Shown: piece after piece, positions 1 to 11,500 of the stretch
Layout: the number at the start of each line of letters is the position of its first letter
Numbering within the stretch: position 1 is the stretch's first letter
Notes under the pieces: model-generated
Told to the model about the DNA's origin: nothing
Seen by the model: the letters and a program-made list of their open reading frames with translations, nothing else
Database searches by the model: none
Source of the DNA: Dioszegia crocea
Lineage: Eukaryota; Basidiomycota; Tremellomycetes; Tremellales; Bulleribasidiaceae
Direction: 5' to 3'
Assembly (NCBI GenBank): GCA_001600615.1
Contig: BCKK01000001.1
Coordinates: forward strand, 1,403,082 to 1,467,081
Length of the DNA stretch: 64,000 bases
Program-made: the position numbers and the translations under genes

Positions 1-780
1 CTACTCTCGTCGCCATTGGTCCCGACCACTCATCCCATGCCTCTCACTTCTCGATCAACCGACACCATCCACGTCCACCCGGCTCCAGGCGGTATCACCC
101 TCTCTTTGCGCGCTCACTCTCAGACGATCCAGATATCGCACGATGGACGCATAGCCACAATCTCGACACATTCCCCATTCGGGGTAACCGAGGCAGGAGT
201 TCAGAGTCGGAGGTTGAGTCTGGATAATTGGGGGAAGTGGTCTGGGGGGGACAAAAGAGACTGGGAGCTGGTAAGGAAGTTGATCGAGAGCTATAAACGA
301 CTCACACCAAAAGTAAGCTTTATACATGCTCTCAACTGAACAAAGCTGACTTATGGCCAGGTCAAATTATATCTCCCACTTGGAAACCTAACGATTACAT
401 GTTCCACCCCTCCTGACGTTCTGCTCAACTTCACTTATACCTCTGCCGCACCCAATGATGAGGCCCCTATACCAACCGCCGCAGCTCGGTCCACTACCAA
501 GGTCCGCGTCCGCTGATCGCTTTCCGATAGTCAGGTAGTCATTGATACTGCGTCGACATCCACCGGCGGCACGGAGCGATTGCGTACGAAACGGACAACC
601 GGGCTAGTTCTTCCTTCTCCACCTTCCAGCTCGCCCGGCAAAGACCCGATACACCGTACAGACGAGACCGTTCTCGCTCTGCAAGCCATGCTACGAAGTG
701 CGGGCGGGTGGACCGAGGCGGAGCGGGCAGGTTTGGACAGGATGTGCGATTTGAGGGAAGAGTGGAGCCGATTTGGCTGA
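1..780 (+). CDS. 3' part of an unrecognised protein gene (5' end outside window)
   Basis: The reading frame is open from base 1, so the gene starts to the left of the window. Three exons join in frame: 1-312, 361-501 and 535-780, with introns of 48 and 33 nt, and a TGA stop at 780. The visible 228 residues have a beta-rich looking first part, then a basic Ser/Pro-rich stretch (after RTKRTTGLVLPSPPSSSPG), and end in a short acidic helix finishing EEWSRFG. I saw no signal peptide, membrane segment or catalytic motif in this part. A C-terminal regulatory domain of a larger protein is possible, but I do not recognise the family. The gene is well separated from the mitoribosomal gene that follows in the same direction. 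Confidence 0.6.
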
Positions 781-1049
781 GCGTGCGATCATTTTTCTTC
801 ATCCTCTCTGTAGCAAGCACACTTCTGTTCATCTGTATCACCTCTAGCATCCTTGCCCTGTCTGTATATGTCGTGTAAAGCCCAGTAGTCATCCCCTCGT
901 GAGCCATAGCAGCATACGGTCTGAAATTTTGCTTCCGCTATCACACTGAAACCAAAATTCAGCCATCCATCCAACTCGCGCATCTCACAATTGGACACCT
1001 TCTAGCCCTATCATACATCGCTTGCATTCCCAACCGAGACTCCAGCACC

Positions 1050-2173
1050 ATGTCATCGTCCCTTACTCGGTCATTCCGAGCGCTCCGTCTAGCACCAAAC
1101 CTCCGCCCAATGACTCGGAACGCATCAACCGACCCTGCCCCTCCTGCTCCCCCCTCTGCCTCCTCGTCCAAGTCAGGGATCGAGCACCCCGTGGTGCTTC
1201 CATACCACCCTGTCCCCCGCCCAGAGAGCTCAGATACCCCCTCATCGTTCCGCCAGGCCCAACATCAGTATATAAACTACCCGCGTCGGGTATTCTCGGC
1301 GCCCCGGAATGAAGAGATGCCAGAGCGATTAGGCGGTAATGAGGTTGCTGAGCGAGAGAGGATACTGGTTGCTGCGACGGGTCTGTCGGCTGGGGAGATC
1401 CGGGGTTTGAGAAGGTATACTGTGAGGATCGGGCGAGTTGTGCAGATGACAAAGAAGGGTAAAACGTGAGTGTGATCTAGAGAGAGTGATCCCATGACAT
1501 CGAGCCGAGATTGGCTATTGGCAAAACATCAGATGTAGATCGGACGCTGATGAGTGTGCAGGCCTAGTTATACCGCTCTTGTAGTCGTCGGATCACCACA
1601 ACGAGGACTAGTCGGGATCGGATACGGCCGAGGCGCTACCAACCTCAAAGCGATGGATACTGGCTTTCACAAGGGTAAATAATCGTCCTTACTTACTGGC
1701 CTAGCCCAGTCTACAGGTCCCCGAGCTGATCCTTTAGCCGTACTCTCCATGGACTTTGTGACGCGATACGAGAACCGCACGCTGTGGGGCGAAGGACGAG
1801 ATCTGACGAATAAATGGGGCTCAACAAAGGTGCTCATGCGCGCCCGTCCGCCAGGTTTCGGACTCATGGTTCCTCCCGCGCTCCATCGGGTGTTCACGGC
1901 TTGTGGAATCAGAGACGCATCAGCTACTATCGAGGGAAGCCGGAATTCGGTCGAGGTCGTCAAGTGTGTCATGCAGATGTTGCATGGTGGGGTGAGTGCT
2001 TCTTGCTATCTTACCTAGAGGAAGGCTGACGTATCTAGGCCAACCCGCCTGGGTTCGGGTCGGGTCTGAGTGGGAGAGGGAGAAGAGAAGACAAGGGGCT
2101 GGGCATACGGAGTAAGGAGGAATTGGAGAGGGAGAGAGGACGATATGGTGTTGATGTTGGACGACGAGTATGA
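1050..2173 (+). CDS. MRPS5: Mitochondrial small-subunit ribosomal protein uS5m (MRPS5)
   Basis: Likely mitochondrial ribosomal protein uS5, a small-subunit component at the mRNA entry and decoding side. Four exons join in frame: 1050-1465, 1562-1674, 1717-1991 and 2039-2173. The N-terminus is rich in Arg, Ser and Ala with no acid before residue 27, as expected of a matrix-targeting presequence. The middle exons give the S5 fold: [15 protein letters not shown], then [35 protein letters not shown], and an S5 C-terminal domain with [19 protein letters not shown]. The C-terminus is a basic tail typical of mitochondrial versions. The Met at 1050 is chosen because it opens the presequence. It is convergent with the UBC6 gene, with about 75 bases between stops. 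Confidence 0.88.
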
Positions 2174-2247
2174 GTGGAGATTTATAAGATGATGTGTACT
2201 TCGGCGTCATTCGTGGTGGGAAAGATATACACAGGCGCAACTCAAAT

Positions 2248-3777
2248 CTAAATACCTAACCCTCTCGTCACTCTCCCCAAGACAGCAAGCGCCACGACAG
2301 CAGCTACCATCCTCCAACTCATCCACCACCGTCCCTTATCTCTCCGCTGCACAGCTGTATCTCCCCCTGCAACCTCGGCCTCCCGCTTCTTCGTATCTAA
2401 TTTATCGTTCTTTACTTCTGGTAATGGTGTCGCCGCGCCGGTAGAGGGTTCAGAAGGAGGAGCGCTGGTTGGCTTTAGTTGCTCAAGGGGAGATCAGCTT
2501 TAGAGCCTGGATGAGATCAAGGGGAGCTTACAGTGGAAGAGGAAGAGGGCTGGACGCCCATATCTGGGAGATCCGTCATCTGGGGAGTTGCATACTAGTA
2601 TATCAGCTGGCTGTGACCGTGACCAAGCTTCAGATGACTGACCTTCGGGAAGACATCCTGTTGGGATCAGCCGAGATCAAGCCAGATGATAGCTGGGCTT
2701 ACCCTAAATTTCTTGCTCTTCAAGTTGAATGCGTGTGACCCCAACGCGAGAGCCTTCTTCTGCTCTTCAGTCGTCTTCACAGCTCCGGCCGTGATACTGT
2801 TGTGTCAGCGGATCGTCTATGGATATGACTGCAGGCAACGCACTCATCACCCAGCATGAACGAAAGAAGACCCGTTAAGATGGTAGCGACAGACCAAGCG
2901 GCATTCCACCTATATCGTCAGCCTTGACCGGCTCGAAGTCGACCTTGAATTGACATACGTGCTAGGATGGCTTCGATGTCAGCTACAGGAGGTCCATGGT
3001 TGGGGACATGGCACAGAACTCACTAGGATGTCATACTCATGCAGATCTTGTGACCGACTTCGAATCGGCCACTGGGGGTGAACATCTTCACATCTGGGGG
3101 TTTGAAGGCTGTCACATCAACATTCTGCCTGAATTTGAGAGGAGTTGCGTCAACATACGGTATTCGCTCGGGAACATGATCAATCCGTGGTATTCTCCAC
3201 CGGCATACGGCGTGTCAGGTGGGCCTCTCTGCCATGACATCAGCGGATGCGTGAAACTACAACAGCAAAGGCTTGTAGTAAGCCGCAGGGTCGACTCACA
3301 ACAATGAAGTGCCCTGTATCGTTAGCTGTGATACGCAACCCCAAGCCAAAGGTGCGTGAATCTCATACTCACAATCTAGAATATTCTTCTCCTCTGGGGA
3401 TGCCCTATCTCGTCAGCCTTTGCCTGGATTAAGGCGAAGCAGAATCTTTTAGGAAACATACCAAATGAAAGGTGGGGGGCTCCGCTGCATCGCGAGGTAC
3501 TCCTGTTCATACGTCAGTCTAGAGATCGACAGAGCGAGCTGATGCTAAATACCTTCTGCAGCTGTAAACGTCAGCTTGGGCGCTTTTGTAGTGCAGACAT
3601 TTTGGTCCGCTTCAAGCTTGAATCTATGAGCAGCATATCTGCTGGTAGGACAGATACGCTGAGATAGAATGATTCCACATCAAGGATGGAATGGCTCGGC
3701 AGGATCATGGAAGAGGAAAGAAGCGTTGACGGGTAGAGTGGCAAACTTACGCGCTTCTCCGCGACTTTGCTCGCCAT
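2248..3777 (-). CDS. UBC6: Ubiquitin-conjugating enzyme E2, UBC6/UBE2J type
   Basis: Tail-anchored E2 of the ER membrane, which passes ubiquitin to substrates in ER-associated degradation. The protein starts MASKVAEKR, as in the yeast enzyme. It then shows PPPFIW, NILDWHFIV, GPPDTPYAGGEYHG, FPSEYPFKPPDVKM, TPSGRFEV, the active-site Cys in GHKICMSMT, YHPSTWNAAWSV and GLLSFMLGD. The HPN motif of ordinary E2s is replaced by TPSGRF, typical of the J class. A linker follows, then a C-terminal hydrophobic anchor (MVAAVVALAVLG). The gene is cut into about a dozen exons, four of them tiny: 3553-3561 (9 nt), 3300-3313 (14 nt), 2959-2970 (12 nt) and 2643-2657 (15 nt). All four are needed to give the conserved protein. 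Confidence 0.92.
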
Positions 3778-4055
3778 ACTGTCTAAACGTGCTCTCCTAC
3801 TGCAGACTGTGAGGATCTGAGGGATGTCTAGAGGTTTGGATAGAGTCTGACAAATTGTTATCGCCAGATCAACAAGGTATAAACACAGCAGAGTGTGCCT
3901 GCGGCGATGCTGGCACATCTCGGGCAACGCCGAGGCCGAGGTTGCCCCTTCACAGAGTCTCCTTTGTGGCTACAGTTGTACCGCCCGTTTCGGGAGTGAC
4001 CAGGCGTTTCATCCATACCAGTACAAATCTACCTATGCTACATGGGACCCGCTGG

Positions 4056-5391
4056 TCATCTTCCCGATGTCTCTGGTTCATCGACAAGCCCTAATGCCGA
4101 GTCTTTGGGCAATGGCGTGCTCTCTGCCTCGCCGGCGGCCGCCTTCACCTCTCTGACCGGGGCTTTTAGCTGGCTAACACCCGCCCCTTCCTTCGCAAAG
4201 GCATCTGCCAGGGCCTCATGCTTCACCCTCCCTTTTGCATCGTCGTCTCGCTCAGCTCCCAACTGCAGCTCTTCCATAGTCAAAGAGCTCTTCCGCCTCT
4301 GAGTCAAGGCGCCAGTGGGCGACACTTTCCCCTCCTCTTCCTCTGCTTTGCCCTCCTCCTCTTTCTCATCCTCAATTTGTACCTCCTCCACACTTTCCTG
4401 CGCTATCCGGAGCATTTCCCGCAGATTCGCATTCTCATCCTCCAGCCGTAGGATCTCCATTTCACGCTCCATCGCCCAGTCTCCTTGTCCATCCGTGCCC
4501 ATGTACCCTCCACTTGCCCCTGGTAGACTGCCTCGGAAGACGGGAGGGCGTTGTGGTGCTTTACGCATGATCGACTTTGGGGCATAAGAGATTGAGGTCG
4601 TTGGTGAGACAGGGGGTGATTCGGCACGATCAGAGTTTCGATTACTAGGCCCTGCCTCGCCATTTGCCAGGGCAAGTAGACCGGGAAGGTGAGTATCAAG
4701 ATCGATCTCGGCATCTTCTCCGCCTAGAGCTCGAAGGGCCGAGCGAAGCAGGGTTGATAGGCGGTGGAGGAGTAGAGATAGGGATGTGTTGTCGTGTAGG
4801 TGGGCTGAGGAGTGGGCTGTCTGTAATGTTTGGAGTAAGGAAGTGTAGTAAGAGTGGAGTGATAGGTCATGTTGCTGGCTTGCGTGCTTTGGGGTCAGCT
4901 CTGCGGTATGTGGGTCACAGAGCGCTGGTTAGTTGACGTACCGCAACTCCGCGAAATTTGCCCATGACAGACTCCAGAGTCTGCTCATACTCCTTTAAGA
5001 GCACGTTGAGCTGTTTGTTCTCATACTGAAGCTGCTGGTTCTCAAGTACCAAATGCGATGAAAATGCCTCAATTTCCGAAGAGAATTCCTCTGTCTAGTT
5101 AGCACCCATAGGCTACTCCCGACCGGCTAGTGATGGATCTCACCGTCCGAGATATCGAGGTTGAAGCGTCGAAGTGGAAAGCCAGTGCCGACATGCGCAG
5201 CTTGCCCCTTGACATTGTCCGACCGCGACTTGAGCTGAACGACGAGATTCCGGTTGTTCTCAAGCTGCTCTACAGGGTGTCAACATACCGCCCAGGCCAG
5301 GGCAAGGTTCCTTCGACTTGCCTGAAAGTTCCCCCACTAATCCCCATATCCTGCTCAGCTCGTCTTCTAGCTCTTCTACGGGGCGCGACAT
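4056..5391 (-). CDS. SIKE/FGFR1OP2-family coiled-coil protein (STRIPAK-associated)
   Basis: Resembles SIKE1/FGFR1OP2, small coiled-coil partners of the STRIPAK phosphatase-kinase complex. Two segments match the family: a coiled coil ENQQLQYENKQLN...LLKEYEQTLESVMGKFRG encoded around 4945-5090, and near the C-terminus ILRLEDENANLREMLRIAQ followed by ESVEEV. Between them lies a Ser/Pro-rich linker, and the tail is acidic and low in complexity. The start is set at 5391 (MSRPVEELEDELSRIWGLVG). Intron 1 (5270-5321, 52 nt) uses a GC donor (GCAAGT) rather than GT; the next candidate GT would leave an intron of only 19 nt. Divergent from TEL1, with 165 bases between the start codons. The family assignment rests on the two coiled-coil blocks only. 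Confidence 0.72.
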
Positions 5392-5556
5392 GTCTATGCT
5401 GGAGGTGAAGTTGATGTAGAATGGCTAAAGGTGGCTCGACATCACCCTCACCGTTGGTCGTGTGGCCCGTGCGTCCCTCCACCTCAAGTGTCCAGTCAAC
5501 CCAACTTTTCCCTTCCTTCCCTTCACCAAACTTACAATGAACATCTAACATCCATC
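5392..5556. promoter_or_regulatory. Divergent promoter between the SIKE-like gene and TEL1
   Basis: 165 bases separate two oppositely directed start codons, so both promoters must lie here or overlap the 5' ends. A pyrimidine-rich run (cttttcccttccttccctt, near 5506-5524) lies upstream of the TEL1 ATG on the + strand. No TATA box was recognised. An in-frame ATG at 5431 would extend TEL1 by 42 residues across this region; the downstream ATG at 5557 is preferred because the TAN-like motif begins right after it. Confidence 0.45.
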
Positions 5557-8500
5557 ATGTCGTCAGCGGTACCTGGCTTCAAGCAGGCGCTGAGGGAATA
5601 CGAGTCCGAAAAAGTCAAGGACAGGGTTGCCGGCGGAGAAAAGCTGAGGGAGATCTTCGGGAATCGCGAGACGCTCAGTGCGTTTCAGGAGTCGGCATCC
5701 AAAGATAGTGGGGCGGGATGGGCCAGACTTTTCGAGGTGCTGTACACGGTGGTGGGCATGGAGAAGAGGGCGGTGATGAAGAGGAATTCTACAGCTCAAG
5801 GTGAGCTCTCGTACGCAGCTGTAGCTGATGGCCCAGCCGAGAAACGCTTAGCCGAAGCCATTTCTCTTGTCCGTTGGATGGCTGAGCGGAGTATCCACTA
5901 CCTTTCTCGACGACCCCTACTCCATCTCGTCCGACACATGTCTGCAGCCCTCGTTCACAACAGGGCCCTCTTCCAGCCAGCAGTGCGCGACTATGCCAAA
6001 GCGCTAAGAACCGTGCTCAGCTATCCACCACATCTCGAGGCGATCGAAGAACCGGCCTGGAGACAGCTCATAAGCATCTGCTGGGCTGGGGCGCTTGGAG
6101 ATAGGATATCAGGAGGGGAGCAATTTGATGACGAGGGTCATGATGAGCTGGATGAAACGCAGGATAACGGTGACATGGACGACGACATGCTGGGCACTTC
6201 CTCGAATACCACACGACCAAAGATCGCCGGTATCACTCAGGGGACTATCGAGCTCCTTAACCTCATCCCTATCCTCCTCTCCAGTCCCAGCGCCCCGCTT
6301 CTCCCGCTCTGCCCACACATATTCGAGGAGAGCGAGGAGCGTGTACGCGGATACATATCAAACAGCGTCGGCAACTCCCTGCTATTGAAGACTGTCCGCT
6401 TCCTCGAACAACACCCCACGGAAACTTCAGGCCACCTACCCATCCTCCGTTCCTGCAACATCATCCTCGTCGAGTTGGAGCTCAACAACAGGGAGGAGAT
6501 CATCAAAGCTGGGGCCAAGCTTCTACCGCTTCTCGTTGGTCTCTGGTTCACCAGGAACAAGCCTTTACGGGAGCAGCTGCTCATCGCACTCAGGCTGCTG
6601 TTGCCGTGGCTATCACATGAGTCTGTGGAAGGGCCAATCAAGGAGGCCGTGCAAGAGGGATTGTCCAAGCTGGCGGACGCGTTGGGGAAAGAATCGAGCT
6701 CAAGATGGGGCATTGCGCCGCTTGATCTTCAATTTCTGCGGATCGCTTCCGAGCCGAGCGACGAGAACGTGGCGTTCCAACTGGGCTGTATCCGAGTGAG
6801 TCATGAACTGTTCACTTTGATATCTTGGAGACATTCCGTGCTGATCATAGCCTGGTTTCGACTTCTCACACGAGATGGCGTTCGCCTGGACTGTTCAGCA
6901 ACTCTACGCCGACGTCATTTTCCACCTCCACACCAACGCCTCTCAGAGCAAGGACGAGTCTGCCTCCCTCATCGACCTGGATCTCGGGCGGAGCGCAAAG
7001 AGGCGGAGAATCGAGAATCCTCTCACCACCCTGATCAGCGGTGTATCGCTCGGCTCATCCTCACATCGTCTTTTAAGCCTCCAAATCCTTACCTTCGTCA
7101 CATCCCATCACTGTCAAGCCCTGAGCTCACCCGATCACCTCCTCATCCGTGCAGCCGCCCTCGAGAGCATGGAAGCAGACGATGAAAACTTGCAATCCTG
7201 GGCTTTCATCTGTCTTGCTTCTATACAAACGTCAGTCGGTCTAGGCACTGATGCGGACCGTGTCTGGGCGTCGGCCACTCGGAAAATCGCGACACCAGCG
7301 ATATCCCACGCGGCCGCGTTCTGTGCCAATGCAGTTCTTCGAGCTGGCGCTGTCGGGTCCGACGTGTCCACGCGCGACATCGGCAATCTCCTTCGCCAGG
7401 TTGACATTCAGGGCCCACCTCATCCCTTTGATTCCATTTGCCACTTCCTGACATCGGCGCTCGAGCTTGCGCAGTCCGACGTACGGCTCTACTCGCAAAA
7501 TCTTGAGGACAAGGTGCTCGCGTGGCTAGTAAGACACGACCTGGTTGACGGGCCTCGAGGGCGGACGCGGATGGATGCTCGGTCAGCGGGCGACATCCTG
7601 CGGCTGCTCTGCACCACAGGGAACTTAGCCAGATCCACTGTGGCTCCTGAATCCTCCGTCCCGGCCGCACTACCCGAATGCCCTATCGTCGAGCGAGTTC
7701 TGGAGGAACTTCGGGTCCGGCCGGTCCGGCTATTCGTACTCCGAGGCGAGTTCCCAACTCCTAAATGCCACGACCCAAAATCGTCTATACTTCCACACCC
7801 TACAGGCCGTGACCGTCCCCCCGCACTCTCAAACGGCACAACGCAGAGCGAGACCATTGGCGCCGAAACGTTTCTCATCGGTCGACGACTCCGGATATCG
7901 GACTGGCTCAAATCCCAAATCAGACGAGACTTGACAGATTGGCAGTCACAAACCTCGACTCACGGTGCAAAATCGTCCGAGCGAGTTCGGAAGTCTCTCG
8001 ATCTTGCCGTCCTCGCTATCCTCTATCAGACCACACTCCAGTCAAGTGGAGTCACGACAGATGCCGAATCTTTAACTCTCATCAACCAACTCGTGCTGTC
8101 TTTCCGGTCGGAGTTGGCGAGTGGCGGGCAGGTCACGACACAGCTTTTCCTCTGGCAGGCATTTCAGCCTCTCTTACCTGAAGCGGTAGAAGAGAGAAAG
8201 ACTTGGCCGATCGCACTGAGAGCGGCGGATCTTTCGGGGATACGTTCCGAACTGCTGCCTACGCGAGCGAGTGAGCAGGAAAATGATGACGAGCGGATTA
8301 GCAGGGAGGATGTATTTGTGTCCGCATGGCGACTGCCGGAGGTGAGTCTCACTCTGTTCCTTGAGATGTAGTGGCTGAACCCCAGGTGGCCGAAGCTCTG
8401 CGCGAAATCGTACTCGTTGCTCGCAAACTCACGGATGATGCTGCCATCACTCCCACTGGCATGAGTAATCCTACTCAACGCGCAACGCAGCATGTCACCC

Positions 8501-11500
8501 ACGACGACGACGACTTCGGCGATATTCGGATTGCTGAGACGGATGCTATGCCGGTTTCAAAGGAGGCACTCGATAGTCAGCGGTCCGCCGTCAGTCTACT
8601 GCGCACGATCGTGACCTTCCGGCTCACTGGCGCAAAATACGCGTCCTCATCCCTTAATACTCCAAAAGACGCCAGCCTCCTCAATGCCTTCCTTTGCGCG
8701 GAGGGCCCGCGGATGATACAACTGGGAAGTGTCATCTGCGAGGCAGTCTCAAGCAACCAGCTTCGCCTCAACGCGGAAGCCATCGAGGCTATTATCGGCG
8801 CCTTGGAGGAGGTATTCTCGTCCTACGGCTACTCCCGAGACGAAGGTCTCCACCTCCTTGCCCTTTCATTCCTCCACTGCTCAGCTCCAATGTGGCTTGC
8901 CTCCGAGCTAGCCGGTTCAGAGACGGCCGACCGAGCCATGTTGATTGCTCAACATGTCGTCAAAAAGGTCTTTGCTGGCCAGGTCAAATCGTGGCGGGTC
9001 CGGTTACAGGCGATCGTCTTCCTTGACGAATATCTCGAATATCAACCGGACTACAATCTGTGGTCCGAATACGCAGACGGCAATGACGACGGAGCGGACT
9101 TCATACCTCCTGATGCCATCGCCATCGCATTGACGGATCGAGACCTCCGAGTCCGGATTCGTGCAGCCACATCCACTGCCGAACTATTCTACCTCCCTGG
9201 TATCCCTTACCAATGCCACCAGCAGTTTTATTCCGAGACACTGGGTCGGCAATTTCAGAATCCGGACGCCTTCAACTTCTTCCTCACCCATATACTATGG
9301 CTGCTCAATTGCTGCATCGCCAGCGGTGGGTGTCGCAATGGGGCGCTACTCCATCTTTACGAGACCCCGTTCTATAATCCGGAATACTCGACACATCTCC
9401 TACGCGGTCTCGAAACTCTCGCCAGTCGGCTCGGGCTCGGATCGGTACAGACCCTCTGGCTCGAAAACGTGGAATTGATCAGTCTTGATATGCTGTCCGA
9501 ACACAACTTCAAAACCCTCGAGATGTCTCCACCCCTCAGTGGATATGCGAGTACCCAAGCGCGTGCCGAGTCGGAATTATCCGTCATCGCCCCCTCCCTA
9601 CTCGCACAGAATCGGGTCGAGTACTTTGCCGAACTCTGCGAGGCGGCCGGGACGACTGCATCCGAGCAGATCCTACGTCATATTCACCCCACGATGGCGA
9701 GATTGCTTGTGCAAGTCATCCCCGACGCGGCACACAAAAAGAAGGACGTCACTTCGTTGCTGCACTCCGCGAGCCAGATCATCCCTGTTGGCGGTACAGT
9801 GCGGAACAATGTTATCGAGAAGGGTGCTACGGCAATAGCAGTGGAGGTGCTTAATCTGGTTGGGGTGAACCGCGAGAAGGGCCAGGGAGATGTGGCGGTC
9901 AAGGCTGTGCTGGGGGCCATGCGGGGGGCCGATGCCAAACTACTCGATCTGATACCGATCGACCTATCCGAAGCCATCGCATATCCGGTTACGGGACAAG
10001 TCCCTGCGGCCGAGGTCGCTCAGGCTCTACAATATCTCGAGAAGACCCCTTCCTTCGACCGCCAGGCGGCTTGTTTCAACTCCCTCCTCCAACTCTTTGC
10101 CCGAATCGACCGTATCTGTTCGGCCGGCGAGCAACTCCGCCTGCTATACCAAATCATCCTGGTCGTCGCAGCATTTACCGACACGCTCAAAGACGGCCGA
10201 ATCCTCCAGCTCCTCATCCTAGAAGCAGTCTCATTACTCAACAGGCCGGATATTCAGACGGTGGCTTTCCGGCTAGTTGAGTGGGGTTTTGCGCAAATCC
10301 CGCATTCGGACGGCGAGCTCACGCGGCTCACGGATATCGTCGCGCGTTTGGGCAGGATACGACAGGAAGCAGGCGAAGAAATGGCAGCTGGGCTGGATGC
10401 CTGGGTGGCGGCAGAGTCGCCGGCTTGGGATAAGTCTCCTCTCATCGCATTGTCCATCGAACAAGCCGCTATCCTCTGGCCGGATCAGATGGCGCAACAT
10501 CTCGTCATCATGGCCGATCCCACATTCAACGATGTGGCGGAGCTCGTAGTTGCCGAGCTGCCATCCGACTCGATGACGATCTGCGAGAAGATGCGGGGAA
10601 CGTTCCACACTGGGAAAATCGAGAATAATCGGCGGCTGTTTGCCGAGAAATCATTCTGGCACACAAAGAATTCGTTCTCGAGCGACACCTGGACAGCGCA
10701 AGGCGCTCAAGCCTTCGCCGCTACTCTGTCTGAGATAGATGGCCAGATCGAGGCGACGGAACCGCTCGAGGAGAGGGCCGAACGGGATTACCGGAGGAAG
10801 CTGGAAAAGGATCCGGTATCGCTGGTGAGGGTGCTGGTGGTCCTGCACCTCATGCACGTGGTGGATAAGGAGGATCGGACGTCTCGAGTTGGGGCGTATC
10901 GGATCCTTCGGCAGCTCCGCCCGTCAATGAGCGGCCTCATCAAGCGGATGCTTTTCCCTAGTCCTGTCCTCAAAGAGGTGGAGCTATTGCAGTCGCCTCT
11001 CCCGGTTGAACTCGTAATTACACCGGTGTTCACGGTCGACAACCTCCGGGACGAAATCCTCTCATCCGTCGATCGTCCAGATGTCTGGTTACAAGAGCTG
11101 TCGATCCGCTTATGCGATATAAGCGCGCACGATCAACCCTTCTTCGCCCAATTGCGCTCATACGTCCTCTCCCCAACCGCCGATGTAGCACCTCTGCTGC
11201 CCTTACTTGTCCAGGCCTGCATGACGACCGGCATGTCATTGGGCAAGAAGGAGGAGAGAGCTATTGCCACTGCACGTCAACTCCCCCTTGAAGCGCTTCT
11301 CCACTCATCGCTTCGCAATCCGGTCGTGTCCGACCGTGTCATCCACGCTATCTTAGATATCGTCCTTCACCTCCGCACTTACAGACCGTACTACCGGCAA
11401 GGGCACTTGTCGTACGATCTCTGGTTCGACCTGGACTATATGCTGCTGTCTGAATCAGCCATCAAGGTTGGGTCGTTCGCAACTGCATTGCTCTTCCTAG

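Noticed and set aside
1..780. Polo-box (PLK4-like) identity for the first gene
   Set aside because: A beta-rich look and helix suggested it, but no diagnostic residue could be confirmed and the kinase part is outside the window.
5431..5556. Upstream TEL1 start at 5431
   Set aside because: Adds 42 Pro/Ser/His-rich residues overlapping the divergent promoter; the TAN-like motif is next to the ATG at 5557.
7221..7911. Overlapping minus-strand frames of 140-149 codons
   Set aside because: Antisense to TEL1 exon 2, Arg/Ser-rich, no splice support.
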